Shown here one piece after another: positions 1 to 7,833 of a stretch of 64,000 nt of DNA. The notes beneath the pieces were generated by a model, which searched no databases, was not told where the DNA came from, and saw nothing but the letters and a program-made list of their open reading frames with translations. Every line of letters starts with the position of its first letter. The first letter of the stretch is position 1. The translations under genes were made by a program, and so were the position numbers. Source of the DNA: Prauserella_A oleivorans (GTDB taxonomy: Bacteria > Actinomycetota > Actinomycetes > Mycobacteriales > Pseudonocardiaceae); assembly GCF_042685745.1 (NCBI RefSeq), contig NZ_JBHUNT010000001.1:1736001-1800000 (forward strand), given 5' to 3'.

Positions 1-1083
1 GGCACGGCGCCGCCGTGGGGCCGCCAGGAGCTGGCGGTGGCGACGGGTGGCGCCGAGCAGTCGTTGCGCACGGACCCCGAGACGAACATGCGCGTGGTCG
101 CGCTGAGCTCGGGGCCGGGGCAGGCGCTGGTGCTCGCCCAGTCGCTCGAGCCGACCGAGCACACGTTGAAAGATCTGTCGTTCGTGCTGCTGTTGTTCGG
201 CGGAGCGGGCATCGTGGTGGCCGCGGCCGCGGGCACGGCGGTCGCGCGCACGGCGCTGAGACCGGTCGAACGCCTGACCTCGGCCACCGAGCGCGTGGCC
301 AGCACGATGGACCTACGGCCGATCCCGGTCACCGGCGACGACGAGCTGTCCAGGCTCACCCACAGCTTCAACACCATGCTGTCGGCCGTGGCCGAGTCGC
401 AGGAGCGGCAACGCCAGCTCGTGGCGGACGCCGGGCACGAACTGCGCACGCCGTTGACCTCGCTGCGCACGAACCTGGAGCTGCTGCTGTCGGCGAGCAG
501 GCAGGGCTCGCCCGCGCTCGCCGAGGACGTCCGTGCCGAGATCGAGGCCGACATCCGCGGCCAGCTCGACGAGCTCACCCAGCTCATCGGTGACCTCGTC
601 GAGCTGGCGCGGGACAGCGGACCGCAGCAGCACGTCGAACGCGTCGACCTCGCCGAGGTGGTCGAGCGGGCGCTCGACCGCGCCCGCAGGCGGGCGGGCG
701 ACACCGAGTTCGACGTGGAGCTCCAGCCCTGGGTGCTGACCGGGGACCCGGGCGTGCTCGAACGCGCGGTGTTGAACCTGCTCGACAACGCCGTGAAGTT
801 CTCGCCGCACGGCTCGACGGTGACGGTGCGGCTGCGGCAGCTCGGCGACGGCACGGCCGTGGTGGAGATCGGTGATGCCGGGCCGGGCATCGCGCCGGAG
901 GACCTGCCGAAGGTCTTCGAGCGCTTCTACCGTTCCCGCGAGGCGCGCACACTCCCCGGGTCCGGCCTGGGCCTGGCGATCGTGAAGCAGGCGGCCGAGC
1001 GGCACGGCGGCACGGTCTACGCGGGATCGAATCCCGATGGCGGCGCGTTGATGACCATCCGGCTGCCCGGGGTTGCCGGCTGA
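1..1083 (+). CDS. mprB: MprB-type sensor histidine kinase (5' partial)
   Basis: Membrane sensor kinase of an OmpR-class two-component system. The frame is open from base 1, so the N-terminus and the partner response regulator lie outside the window. Seen here: the end of the sensor part, a membrane segment (about bases 172-246), a HAMP linker, the H-box HELRTPL with the phosphorylated His codon at 436-438, the N-box NLLDNAVKFS, and the ATP-binding boxes GDAGPGIAP and GSGLGLAIV. The downstream order (pepD, moaB, mscL, fmdB, galU, glp, rimJ, glpR) equals the mycobacterial mprAB locus, which is why MprB is preferred over other kinases of this class. In that family the kinase responds to envelope stress and controls pepD. 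Confidence 0.88.
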   Translation, partial: GTAPPWGRQELAVATGGAEQSLRTDPETNMRVVALSSGPGQALVLAQSLEPTEHTLKDLSFVLLLFGGAGIVVAAAAGTAVARTALRPVERLTSATERVASTMDLRPIPVTGDDELSRLTHSFNTMLSAVAESQERQRQLVADAGHELRTPLTSLRTNLELLLSASRQGSPALAEDVRAEIEADIRGQLDELTQLIGDLVELARDSGPQQHVERVDLAEVVERALDRARRRAGDTEFDVELQPWVLTGDPGVLERAVLNLLDNAVKFSPHGSTVTVRLRQLGDGTAVVEIGDAGPGIAPEDLPKVFERFYRSREARTLPGSGLGLAIVKQAAERHGGTVYAGSNPDGGALMTIRLPGVAG

Positions 1084-1197
1084 CCGGCGTCCACCTCTCG
1101 CCGCCGCGGCAGCGGATCACACCACCAACGGCTGTTGGATCATGTAGAATTTTGTGTAGTTAGGTGTGATTCGGCGGGACGGCGGGAGACTACGCGA

Positions 1198-1995
1198 GTG
1201 CTGGCGCGGCAGCGGCAAGCGATCATCCTCGAGGAGGCTCAGCGCACCGGCGCGGTACGCGTCAGCGACCTGGTGGAGCGGCTGGGCGTCTCGGACATGA
1301 CCGTGCGCCGGGACCTCGACGTCCTCGCGAGCCGTGGCCTGGTCGAGAAGGTCTACGGCGGCGCCACCACGATCACCGGCCGCAGCACCGACGAGCCCGG
1401 GTTCGAGGCCAAGTCCGTCCGGCAGCGGGAGCAGAAGGAAGCCATCGCCGAACTCGCAGCGAGCCTCGTGAAACCGGGCACCGCCATCGGGATCTCGGCC
1501 GGAACCACCACGTGGACGTTCGCTCGCGCGCTCGACGGCATCCCCGACCTCACCATCGTCACCAACTCGGTCCGCGTCGCCGACATCCTGCACGACTCCG
1601 GACAGACCGACCGGACCGTCGTGCTCACCGGCGGCGTGCGGACGCCCTCCGACGCGCTGGTGGGTCCGGTCGCCGTGCAAAGCCTGCGCAGCCTGCACCT
1701 GGACCTCGTCTTCCTCGGCGTGCACGGCATGGCCGAGGGTCCCGGCTTCACCACGCCGAACCTCACCGAGAGCGAGACCGACCGGGCACTGGTGGAGGCG
1801 GGGCGCAAACTCGTCGTGCTCGCCGACCACACCAAGTGGGGCACGGTCGGCATCAGCACCATCGCCGACCTCGCCGACGCGGGCGTGGTGGTCAGCGACA
1901 CCGGACTGCCCGAGGACGCCAGGAAAGTGCTGTCCGAGAACGCCGGCGAACTCCTGATCGCCGACCCGGAGCGCCGGGCGGAGGCGGACGAGTGA
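1198..1995 (+). CDS. DeoR-family transcriptional regulator
   Basis: Sugar-metabolism repressor of the DeoR/GlpR-repressor family, 265 aa. The start is taken as GTG 1198, which opens with the usual family N-terminus (VLARQRQAIILEEAQ) and has a GGGAG motif 9-10 bases upstream; an ATG at 1135 in the same frame would add an uncharacteristic leader. It has an N-terminal winged HTH with the motif SDMTVRRDLD, then the C-terminal phosphosugar-sensing domain with SAGTTTW. The stop overlaps the GTG of galT (GTGA), so the two are translationally coupled and the natural inference is control of galactose metabolism. The effector is not predictable from sequence. Confidence 0.88.
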   Translation: MLARQRQAIILEEAQRTGAVRVSDLVERLGVSDMTVRRDLDVLASRGLVEKVYGGATTITGRSTDEPGFEAKSVRQREQKEAIAELAASLVKPGTAIGISAGTTTWTFARALDGIPDLTIVTNSVRVADILHDSGQTDRTVVLTGGVRTPSDALVGPVAVQSLRSLHLDLVFLGVHGMAEGPGFTTPNLTESETDRALVEAGRKLVVLADHTKWGTVGISTIADLADAGVVVSDTGLPEDARKVLSENAGELLIADPERRAEADE

Positions 1996-3089
1996 GAAAG
2001 ACCGTGCGCCACCTCGCCGATGGCCGCGAGATCCTGTACTTCGACGACACACCGGACGCCCCGCCGCGGGAGGCGGTCGACACCCGGGACATCCCGCCGG
2101 TGGCCGCCGCGTCCGAGATCCGCCGCGACCCGCTCACCGGCGAGTGGGTGGTGCTGGCCGCCCACCGCCAGACGCGGACCTACAAGCCGCCCGCCGATCT
2201 CTGCCCGTTGTGTCCCACCAAGCCCGGCAAACCGAGCGAGGTGCCCGAGAGCGACTACGACGTCGTGGTGTTCGAGAACCGGTTCCCGTCGCTGGCCCAG
2301 GGCGTGCCGGGTGAGGCGGCCACCGTGGACGGCGCGGGCCTGGTGCCCGTGGCGCCCGGCCGCGGTCGTTGCGAGGTCGTGTGCTTCACCAGCGACCACC
2401 ACCGTTCCTTCGGCGAGCTCAGCCCGCAGCGGGTGCGCACGGTCGTCGACGTGTGGGCCGACCGCACGGCGGCGCTGTCCACACTCGACGACGTCGAACA
2501 GGTCTTCCTCTTCGAGAACCGCGGCGAGGAGATCGGCGTCACGCTCCACCATCCGCACGGCCAGATCTACGCCTACCCGTTCGTCACGCCGCGCACCGAA
2601 CGGATGCTCGACACCGCGGCCGCCTACCGGGCCGAGCACGGCAGGCACGTTCTCGGCGACGTCCTGGCCGCCGAACGGAAAGCGGGCACCCGCATCGTGG
2701 CCGAGGGCGAGCACTGGACGGCGTTCGTCCCGCCGGCGGCGCGGTGGCCGGTGCAGGTGCAGGTGGTGCCGCACCGGCAGGTCGCGGACCTCACCGAACT
2801 CGACGACGCCGAGCGCGACGACTTCGCCCGCGTCTACCTGGGCGTGCTGCGTCGCTGTGACGGCCTTTACGGACGCCCGCTGCCCTACGTCGCCGGCTGG
2901 TACCAGGCACCCAAGCACCGCGACCGGGAACTGTCGTGGCTTCACCTCGAACTGTTCTCGGTGCTGCGGACGGCTGACAAGCTGAAGTACCTCGCCGGGT
3001 CCGAGTCGGGCATGGCGGTGTGGGTCAACGACGCGACGCCGGAGCAGATCGCCGGCCGGCTTCGCGCCGCGGCCACACTCTCGTCCTGA
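1992..3089 (+). CDS. galT: Galactose-1-phosphate uridylyltransferase
   Basis: Leloir pathway enzyme exchanging UMP between UDP-glucose and galactose-1-phosphate; cytosolic, 365 aa, the usual family length. GTG 1992 overlaps the deoR-type stop by 4 bases and follows a GGAGG inside that gene; GTG 2004 is an alternative. Diagnostic sites: a CPLC metal-ligand pair near the N-terminus and the active-site motif HPHGQIYAY (codons 2550-2564), in which the second His is the nucleophile that carries UMP. No galK or galE is visible beside it, though galU lies 5 kb downstream. This gene and deoR are an insertion relative to the mycobacterial mprB-pepD order. Confidence 0.93.
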   Translation: MRKTVRHLADGREILYFDDTPDAPPREAVDTRDIPPVAAASEIRRDPLTGEWVVLAAHRQTRTYKPPADLCPLCPTKPGKPSEVPESDYDVVVFENRFPSLAQGVPGEAATVDGAGLVPVAPGRGRCEVVCFTSDHHRSFGELSPQRVRTVVDVWADRTAALSTLDDVEQVFLFENRGEEIGVTLHHPHGQIYAYPFVTPRTERMLDTAAAYRAEHGRHVLGDVLAAERKAGTRIVAEGEHWTAFVPPAARWPVQVQVVPHRQVADLTELDDAERDDFARVYLGVLRRCDGLYGRPLPYVAGWYQAPKHRDRELSWLHLELFSVLRTADKLKYLAGSESGMAVWVNDATPEQIAGRLRAAATLSS

Positions 3090-3101
3090 GCACAGTCGCT
3101 G

Positions 3102-3118
3102 TTCAGCAAGCTCTCAGG
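3102..3118 (+). promoter_or_regulatory. Candidate OmpR-class (MprA-like) direct-repeat operator upstream of pepD
   Basis: Two half-sites, TTCAGC (3102-3107) and CTCAGG (3113-3118), lie in the same orientation exactly 11 bp apart, one helical turn. This is the layout bound by dimers of OmpR/PhoB-type response regulators. It sits 21 bases upstream of the pepD ATG and overlaps the end of a short GC palindrome (GGGGCATGCCCC, 3117-3128). Assigning it to the MprA partner of the upstream kinase is inference from the known MprAB-pepD link. Confidence 0.4.
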
Positions 3119-3139
3119 GGCATGCCCCATCATGGGCGT

Positions 3140-4471
3140 ATGACGGAGAACGACCCGAACGCTGCGGACAAGTCCGGCACTCCGGCATCGGGAACTCCCG
3201 ACCAGGGGGCCTGGCCGGGTGAGGCGAACCCCAATCCGTGGTCCGCGCAGAGCGCGCACGGGCAGCCGGGGAACGCACACGGGCAGGCGGGAAATCCGTA
3301 TGCCGGCCCCCAGTACCCGCACACGGCCACGTATCCGGCGGCGTCGATGCCGGGTTCCGGTGCGAGCGAACCCCGGCCACGCGCCGGCGCGGGCAAGCTG
3401 GTCGCCGGGGTCGCGTTGCTGGCGCTGCTCGTCGGAGGCGGGGCCGGTGCCGCGGGCGGCTACCTGGCCGCCGAGAACGCCTCCTCCGGCGGCGGCACCT
3501 CCGTCAACGCGCTCGAGCAGGAGCCGCCTGCCAGGCAGACGGGCAACCCGCCCGCGGGCAGCGTCGAGTCCGTCGCCCAGAAGCTGGGGCCCAGCGTCGT
3601 GCAGCTGCGGACGCAGGGCAGTGCGGGCGCGGGTGAGGGCTCCGGCTTCATCATCAGCGCCGACGGCTACATCCTCACCAACAACCACGTGATCGCGGGT
3701 GCCGCCGACGGCGGCCGCATCGAGGTGGTGTTCCAGGACGGCCAGCGCGCCGAGGCGTCGATCGTGGGCCGGGACCCGACAACGGACATCGCCGTGGTGC
3801 GCGCCGAGGACGCCCGCAATCTGCCCACCGTCGAGCTGGGCCGTTCGGACGACCTGCGGGTCGGCCAGCAGGTGGTGGCCATCGGTTCGCCGTACGAGCT
3901 CGCCGGCACGGTGACCTCCGGCATCGTCAGCTCCCTGCATCGCCCCGTGACCGCCGGCGGGCAGGGCGATCAGACCACGGTGATGGATGCCATCCAGACC
4001 GACGCCGCGATCAACCCGGGCAACTCGGGTGGCCCGCTCGCCAACATGGCGGGCCAGGTCATCGGTATCAACTCGGCCATCTACAGCCCCCAGGCCTCCT
4101 CCGGCTTCGGCCAGCAGGAGGGTGGAAATGTCGGCATCGGGTTCGCCATCCCGATCGACCAGGCCCGGCGCACCGCCGACGACATCATCCAGAACGGCCA
4201 CGCGACACAGACCTACATCGGTGCCACCGTGGGTGACGCTCCGGGCGGCGGCGCGGCGATCGGCGAGGTGTTCGCCGGCAGCCCCGCCGAGAAGGCCGGG
4301 CTGAAGGCGGGCGACGTCGTGACCAAGCTCGACGACCGCGTGATCGACGATGCCAACACCCTCGTCGCGGCCATCCGCACGCGGGCGCCCGGTGAGCAGG
4401 TGACCCTGACGCTGTCCGGCAACCGCACCCTCGAGGTGACCCTCGGCGGACAGCCGGTGGGAGGCAACTGA
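3140..4471 (+). CDS. pepD: HtrA-family serine protease with PDZ domain (PepD-like)
   Basis: Membrane-anchored envelope quality-control protease, 443 aa. A Pro/Gly/Asn-rich cytosolic N-terminus (about residues 1-80) is followed by one membrane segment (about 85-110), a trypsin-like domain, and a PDZ domain (about 350-440). The triad is visible: His183 in TNNHV, Asp216 in TTDIAVV, Ser296 in GNSGGPL. ATG 3140 was chosen because the family starts with a short acidic leader; the frame stays open upstream without a good ribosome site. In mycobacteria PepD acts downstream of MprAB and SigE and degrades misfolded extracytoplasmic protein. The kinase gene at the window start supports the same role here. 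Confidence 0.93.
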   Translation: MTENDPNAADKSGTPASGTPDQGAWPGEANPNPWSAQSAHGQPGNAHGQAGNPYAGPQYPHTATYPAASMPGSGASEPRPRAGAGKLVAGVALLALLVGGGAGAAGGYLAAENASSGGGTSVNALEQEPPARQTGNPPAGSVESVAQKLGPSVVQLRTQGSAGAGEGSGFIISADGYILTNNHVIAGAADGGRIEVVFQDGQRAEASIVGRDPTTDIAVVRAEDARNLPTVELGRSDDLRVGQQVVAIGSPYELAGTVTSGIVSSLHRPVTAGGQGDQTTVMDAIQTDAAINPGNSGGPLANMAGQVIGINSAIYSPQASSGFGQQEGGNVGIGFAIPIDQARRTADDIIQNGHATQTYIGATVGDAPGGGAAIGEVFAGSPAEKAGLKAGDVVTKLDDRVIDDANTLVAAIRTRAPGEQVTLTLSGNRTLEVTLGGQPVGGN

Positions 4472-4482
4472 CCACCCAGTCG

Positions 4483-4505
4483 CTCGGCCGCAGGGCGCGG
4501 CCGAG
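4483..4505 (+). terminator. Hairpin downstream of pepD
   Basis: A perfect 9-bp stem, CTCGGCCGC (4483-4491) and GCGGCCGAG (4497-4505), with a 5-base loop begins 11 bases after the pepD stop. There is no U-tract, as is common for actinobacterial hairpin terminators. Confidence 0.5.
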
Positions 4506-4542
4506 ACCAACCCCGTGTTCGCCGCGCAGGCGAGCCCGCCAT

Positions 4543-4584
4543 GACCGCGCGCAACCGGTGCCATGCGGCCGGTTGCGCGCGGTC
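4543..4584. terminator. 16-bp perfect inverted repeat between pepD and moaB
   Basis: GACCGCGCGCAACCGG (4543-4558) is matched exactly by its reverse complement at 4569-4584 around a 10-base loop. This is one of the strongest hairpins in the window. It lies in a 271-bp non-coding stretch after pepD and before moaB and most simply acts as a second terminator; no promoter elements are obvious around it. Confidence 0.5.
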
Positions 4585-4742
4585 GCGCGTGTGCCGGGTC
4601 GTCACGGGATGGTCCGGACCTCGCTCTCCACATCGGACCGTCGCGTGTGCCGGCGACGCAACCGGCCCGCGACGTGCCGGGCAGCACACACCGGTGTCGG
4701 CCGTGCTCCGCATTCCGGGCTCGTCCTACTACGGTGGTGACC

Positions 4743-5243
4743 ATGGAACGGAGTGCACAGCGGCTCGGCCGCGCTCTGGTGGTGGTCGTGGACGACCGGA
4801 CCGCCCAAGGGGAAACCGAGGACTCGATCGGTCCGCTGGTGACCGAGCTGCTCGAGGAGGCCGGCTTCATCGTCGACGGGTCCGTCGTGGTGCGCGCGGA
4901 CACGGTGGAGATCCGCAACGCGCTCAACACGGCTGTCATCGGAGGCGTCGACCTGGTGCTCACCGTGGGTGGGACAGGAGTCTCGCCGCGCGACGTCACA
5001 CCGGATGCCACGGCCGGCGTGCTCGACCGCCCGATCCCGGGCATCGGTGAGGCCCTGCGGTCGTCCGGTTTGGCCGCCGGTGCGATCGATGCCGGAATTT
5101 CCCGTGGCCTCGTCGGGGTCTCGGGCAGCACACTGGTGGTGAACCTCGCGGGCTCGCGCGCCGCCGTGCGCGACGGCATGGCCACCCTGTCGGCCCTGCT
5201 GCCGTACGTCATCGAGGAGCTCTCCGGGCTCGACGAGGACTGA
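4743..5243 (+). CDS. moaB: MoaB/MogA-type molybdopterin protein
   Basis: Small molybdopterin-binding (MoCF) domain protein of 166 aa, related to MogA, which adenylylates molybdopterin before metal insertion. The loop motif TVGGTGVSPRDVTPDAT and the terminal GSTLVVNLAGS element are typical. ATG 4743 is the first good start after a 271-bp non-coding region. In M. tuberculosis the equivalent position is held by moaB2 (Rv0984c). Function in cofactor synthesis is family-based; no other early molybdopterin genes are nearby. Confidence 0.9.
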   Translation: MERSAQRLGRALVVVVDDRTAQGETEDSIGPLVTELLEEAGFIVDGSVVVRADTVEIRNALNTAVIGGVDLVLTVGGTGVSPRDVTPDATAGVLDRPIPGIGEALRSSGLAAGAIDAGISRGLVGVSGSTLVVNLAGSRAAVRDGMATLSALLPYVIEELSGLDED

Positions 5244-5271
5244 CAGCACGAGCGCAGCGAAGGCCTTCGGC

Positions 5272-5457
5272 ATGCCACGGGACGAACACGAGCCACAGCG
5301 ACGCCCTGAGCCACCTCGTCGATCCCGGCGCGAGCTCGACGAGGTGTTCGGGGACGTCCTGCCGGAGACGACATCGGACGAGCGCGACCCGAAGCCGGGC
5401 CGCTCCTCGGCCGACGACTGGTACCTGGAGAACCGGCCGCCCCATCACGACCGGTGA
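5272..5457 (+). CDS. Small conserved actinobacterial protein of unknown function
   Basis: A 61-residue acidic/proline-rich protein starting 28 bases after moaB on the same strand. It has an Arg/Pro-rich first third, then FGDVLPETTSDERD and a C-terminal WYLENRPPHH motif. I recall this pattern from short proteins of related actinomycetes, but I know no function. It has no membrane segment and no cysteine. Probably cotranscribed with moaB; it ends 9 bases before the convergent mscL. Confidence 0.6.
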   Translation: MPRDEHEPQRRPEPPRRSRRELDEVFGDVLPETTSDERDPKPGRSSADDWYLENRPPHHDR

Positions 5458-5466
5458 TCCGGGCGG

Positions 5467-5874
5467 TCAGGCGTTGTCGCGCACCCGCTGTTCCTTGAGC
5501 AGGTCGCGGATCTCCTGCAGCAGCTCGACATCCGTGGGCTCCGCCGGACCCTCTTCCTGGCCACGCTTGCGGCGCTCCTGAATCTTCTGCATCGGCAGCA
5601 CCAGGATGAAGTACACGACCGCGGCGATGATCACGAAGTTGATCGCCGCATTGATGACCGAGCCGAAGTCGAGGAACGTCGAGTCGTTGCCACCGAGGAT
5701 GTTGAAGCCCAGCCCCTTGGCGGCATCGGAACCGCCGATCGTGTTGATCAACGGCTTGATCAGGCCATTGGTGAACGCCGTCACAATCGCGGTGAAGGCC
5801 GTACCGATGACGACCGCGACCGCGAGTTCCACGACGTTGCCGCGCATCAGGAAATCCTTGAAGCCCTTCAGCAC
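5467..5874 (-). CDS. mscL: Large-conductance mechanosensitive channel
   Basis: Homopentameric membrane channel that releases solutes on hypo-osmotic shock, 135 aa. It shows the N-terminal amphipathic helix FKDFLMRGNVVELAVAVVIG leading into TM1, a periplasmic loop, TM2 (INFVIIAAVVYFILVLP) and a charged C-terminal helix, all as in characterised MscL. The start is GTG at 5874 with GGGAG about 7 bases upstream. It is transcribed convergently to moaB, downstream of the SAF-domain gene. Confidence 0.96.
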   Translation of the reverse strand: MLKGFKDFLMRGNVVELAVAVVIGTAFTAIVTAFTNGLIKPLINTIGGSDAAKGLGFNILGGNDSTFLDFGSVINAAINFVIIAAVVYFILVLPMQKIQERRKRGQEEGPAEPTDVELLQEIRDLLKEQRVRDNA

Positions 5875-5905
5875 GCCGCACTCCCTTCCACATAGGACTT
5901 TGTCG

Positions 5906-6550
5906 CTAGCGGAGGGTAACGGTCACGGGCTGGGCGAGCGAAACGGCGGCGAGGTCGGAAGCGAGGCCCGTCCGCACCGCCAGCAGCACCAGCGGACCGC
6001 CGTCGACGCCGGGCGGACCGTCGCGGGACGAGCCCGGTGACGTGATCACCGAGAGCACCGACACGTCGTCCGCCAGCACCTGGCCGCGCTGTTCAGCGGC
6101 CGTCAGGGAGACCACGTCGACCCGGATTCCGGGGTGCAGCAGTGGCGTCACGTCCGGTTCGGCGAGCCGCACCGGAACGGTCACCGTGCCGGGTGGTGCG
6201 AGGTGTGGGCCGGCCAGCCGGGTGTCGGTGACAGGTTCACCCGCGCGGGCGACACCGACGAGGCGGCGTCCGGCCACGAGCGCCGGGTCGCTGAGCGTGC
6301 CGGCGGGCCGGTGCGCGGCGGGGAGGTCGACGCGCCGGACATCGTCCGGCCCCAGCGGCGCCCCCAGTGGGAGATCACGCGCGAAGACGAGGGCGGGCTC
6401 GCCGCGTTCCCCGTCCGCGGTCGCCGGGTGAGCGGCGAGAGCGGCCGCGAGCAGAAAGAGGCCGACGGCGAGCGCACGCCGGATGAGTGTCGCGGGCCGC
6501 GTCCGCAGCGACGAGGGCAGGCGCAGGCGCCGCCCGGAAGGTTTGGTCAT
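5906..6550 (-). CDS. Secreted/membrane-anchored SAF-domain (CpaB/RcpC-like) protein
   Basis: 214-aa protein with a basic N-terminus, one membrane or signal segment (about residues 25-45, ending before AHPATADGE), and a SAF/RcpC-like fold: ARDLPLGAPLGPDDVRRVDLP, then AGRRLVGVARAGEPVTDTRL and a beta-rich C-terminal half. CpaB/RcpC proteins assist Flp pilus assembly, but no pilus genes are nearby. By position between mscL and fmdB it is probably the counterpart of M. tuberculosis Rv0990c, which belongs to the HrcA heat-shock regulon. Start ATG 6550 has GGGGGAC just upstream. Confidence 0.75.
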   Translation of the reverse strand: MTKPSGRRLRLPSSLRTRPATLIRRALAVGLFLLAAALAAHPATADGERGEPALVFARDLPLGAPLGPDDVRRVDLPAAHRPAGTLSDPALVAGRRLVGVARAGEPVTDTRLAGPHLAPPGTVTVPVRLAEPDVTPLLHPGIRVDVVSLTAAEQRGQVLADDVSVLSVITSPGSSRDGPPGVDGGPLVLLAVRTGLASDLAAVSLAQPVTVTLR

Positions 6551-6648
6551 CGACGTCCCCCAGTGATCGGGCCGAGGGCACGTCCACCCTCGACCCGATC
6601 GACGCTAGGAGAGCCTCTCCACGGCGGGGAAGCGGCGAATCACCAACC

Positions 6649-6675
6649 TGTGGACAACGGGGGTGATGTGGATAA
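6649..6675 (+). other. Pair of DnaA-box-like nonamers
   Basis: TGTGGACAA (6649-6657) and TGTGGATAA (6667-6675) are both consensus-grade DnaA boxes on the reverse complement (TTGTCCACA, TTATCCACA), in the same orientation 18 bp apart. They lie in the 133-bp gap between the fmdB stop and the SAF-gene start. Whether DnaA binds here is unknown; two such 9-mers this close are unlikely by chance. Confidence 0.4.
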
Positions 6676-6683
6676 CCGGTCCG

Positions 6684-7010
6684 TCAGGAGGCGGCCGAGC
6701 TCGTGGTGGACGCGCTTGTCGACGAGGAGCTCGAGGAGCTCGCCGAGGACGAGGAGCCGTTCGAGTCCGACTTCGAGCTCTCGGAACCGGACGAACTGGA
6801 CGAACCGTTCGACTTGCCGCTCGAGCTGGTGGACGAGCGCGAGTCGGTGCGGTAGAAGCCGCTGCCCTTGAAGATGACGCCTACCGATCCGAACAGCTTG
6901 CGCAGCTTCCCGTTGCATTCCGGGCAGTCGGTCAGGCTGGCGTCGGAAAACGACTGGACCACCTCGAACTGGTGGCCACACTCCTTACAGGCGTACTGAT
7001 AGGTCGGCAC
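6684..7010 (-). CDS. FmdB-family zinc-ribbon chaperone (Ruc-like)
   Basis: 108-aa protein. Its N-terminal zinc ribbon (PTYQYACKECGH with CPEC further on) has the four Cys of FmdB regulatory proteins. The last 50 or so residues are almost only Ser, with Gly, Lys, Asp and Thr, and must be disordered. This matches M. tuberculosis Rv0991c (Ruc), a redox-regulated chaperone with an unstructured tail. GTG 7010 is preferred: AAGGAG lies 7 bases upstream and the family begins at this residue; ATG 7028 would put the start inside the CIRCE operator. The SAF gene follows on the same strand, probably cotranscribed. Confidence 0.85.
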   Translation of the reverse strand: MPTYQYACKECGHQFEVVQSFSDASLTDCPECNGKLRKLFGSVGVIFKGSGFYRTDSRSSTSSSGKSNGSSSSSGSESSKSDSNGSSSSASSSSSSSTSASTTSSAAS

Positions 7011-7027
7011 GGGCGCTCCTTCGGGCA

Positions 7028-7054
7028 TTGGCACTCGACTCGTCAGAGTGCTAA
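7028..7054 (-). promoter_or_regulatory. CIRCE element (HrcA operator)
   Basis: TTGGCACTC (7028-7036), 9 bases, GAGTGCTAA (7046-7054): the inverted repeat of the HrcA heat-shock operator (TTAGCACTC-N9-GAGTGCTAA) with a single mismatch. It lies 18 bases upstream of the GTG of the Ruc-like gene. In M. tuberculosis the orthologue Rv0991c is in the HrcA regulon, so the element and the gene fit together. Confidence 0.85.
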
Positions 7055-7099
7055 CGCAATTTTGCGGTATGGCATTCCGGCGGCGCAATCGAGTCCCGG

Positions 7100-7741
7100 T
7101 CACACCGGGTGCGCGTCCGGGAGCTCGACCAGACCACGACCTGGCGTGAGCACGCCCGTCATCCGCACGTCGTGCGACTCGGCAGGAAGCCGGTCCACCA
7201 GCTCCGTGTCGCGGATCACGGCCACCAGTCGCGTGTCCGGCGCCGCGAACACCAGCGAGCGGTCGTAATACCCGGCTCCCCGGCCGAGCCGCACTCCCTG
7301 CCGATCCACCGCCAGCGCCGGCAGCAGCACCACGTCCGCCTCGCCGATCGCGCGCGTCCCCAGCCGTGGCCCGCCCGGTTCCAGCACGCCGCGGAACCGG
7401 CCCGGGACCAGACCGGACGTGCCCGCGTACTCGGCCCAGTCCAAGGGGCCGGGCGCGTCGGGGACCACCGGGAGCAGCACCCGGGCGCCGGCGTCCCGGA
7501 GCACGTCGAGCAGGACGATCGAGCCCGGTTCGGAACCGAACGGCACGTAACAGCACGCCGTGGACAGCCCGGCGGCGGCGAGCTTCCGCACCGCGTGGGC
7601 GAGCGCGCCCGCCTCGGCCACGCGCTGCTGCGCGGAGATCGCGGCGCGCCCGGCGGTGATCCGCGCCCGCCACTGCGCCTTGCTGAGCTCCTGGGCCTCA
7701 CCGACCTCCCGCGCGTCCTCGTCGGGCATCGGCAGGTTCAC
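7100..7741 (-). CDS. 5-formyltetrahydrofolate cyclo-ligase
   Basis: ATP-dependent conversion of 5-formyl-THF to 5,10-methenyl-THF in one-carbon metabolism; cytosolic, 213 aa, normal length. Seen: FGSEPGS substrate-loop region, LLPALAVDRQGVRLGRGAGYYDR (the GRGAGYYDR nucleotide/folate motif is diagnostic). The GTG start at 7741 has GGAGG 8 bases upstream. It is divergent from galU, with 92 bases between them, and is the counterpart of Rv0992c. Confidence 0.92.
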   Translation of the reverse strand: MNLPMPDEDAREVGEAQELSKAQWRARITAGRAAISAQQRVAEAGALAHAVRKLAAAGLSTACCYVPFGSEPGSIVLLDVLRDAGARVLLPVVPDAPGPLDWAEYAGTSGLVPGRFRGVLEPGGPRLGTRAIGEADVVLLPALAVDRQGVRLGRGAGYYDRSLVFAAPDTRLVAVIRDTELVDRLPAESHDVRMTGVLTPGRGLVELPDAHPV

Positions 7742-7833
7742 GTCCGGTTCCTCCGGTGGCAGGGGCTCGGCTGGCCGTGTCGCTGGTTGTCATTGTCCGC
7801 CTGATTCGCTACGTCAAGCTAGGCTTTGCGGTC

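Noticed and set aside
1512..2100. Early start of the galT frame
   Set aside because: The upstream part overlaps most of the deoR-type gene out of frame; GTG 1992 gives the family length and a coupled start.
2942..5893. 983-codon open frame on the minus strand
   Set aside because: It is antisense to galT, pepD and moaB, which have clear domains; it has an Arg/Gly/Ala-rich composition without any domain, as expected of antisense frames in high-GC DNA. Only its extreme start overlaps the real mscL region, in a different frame.
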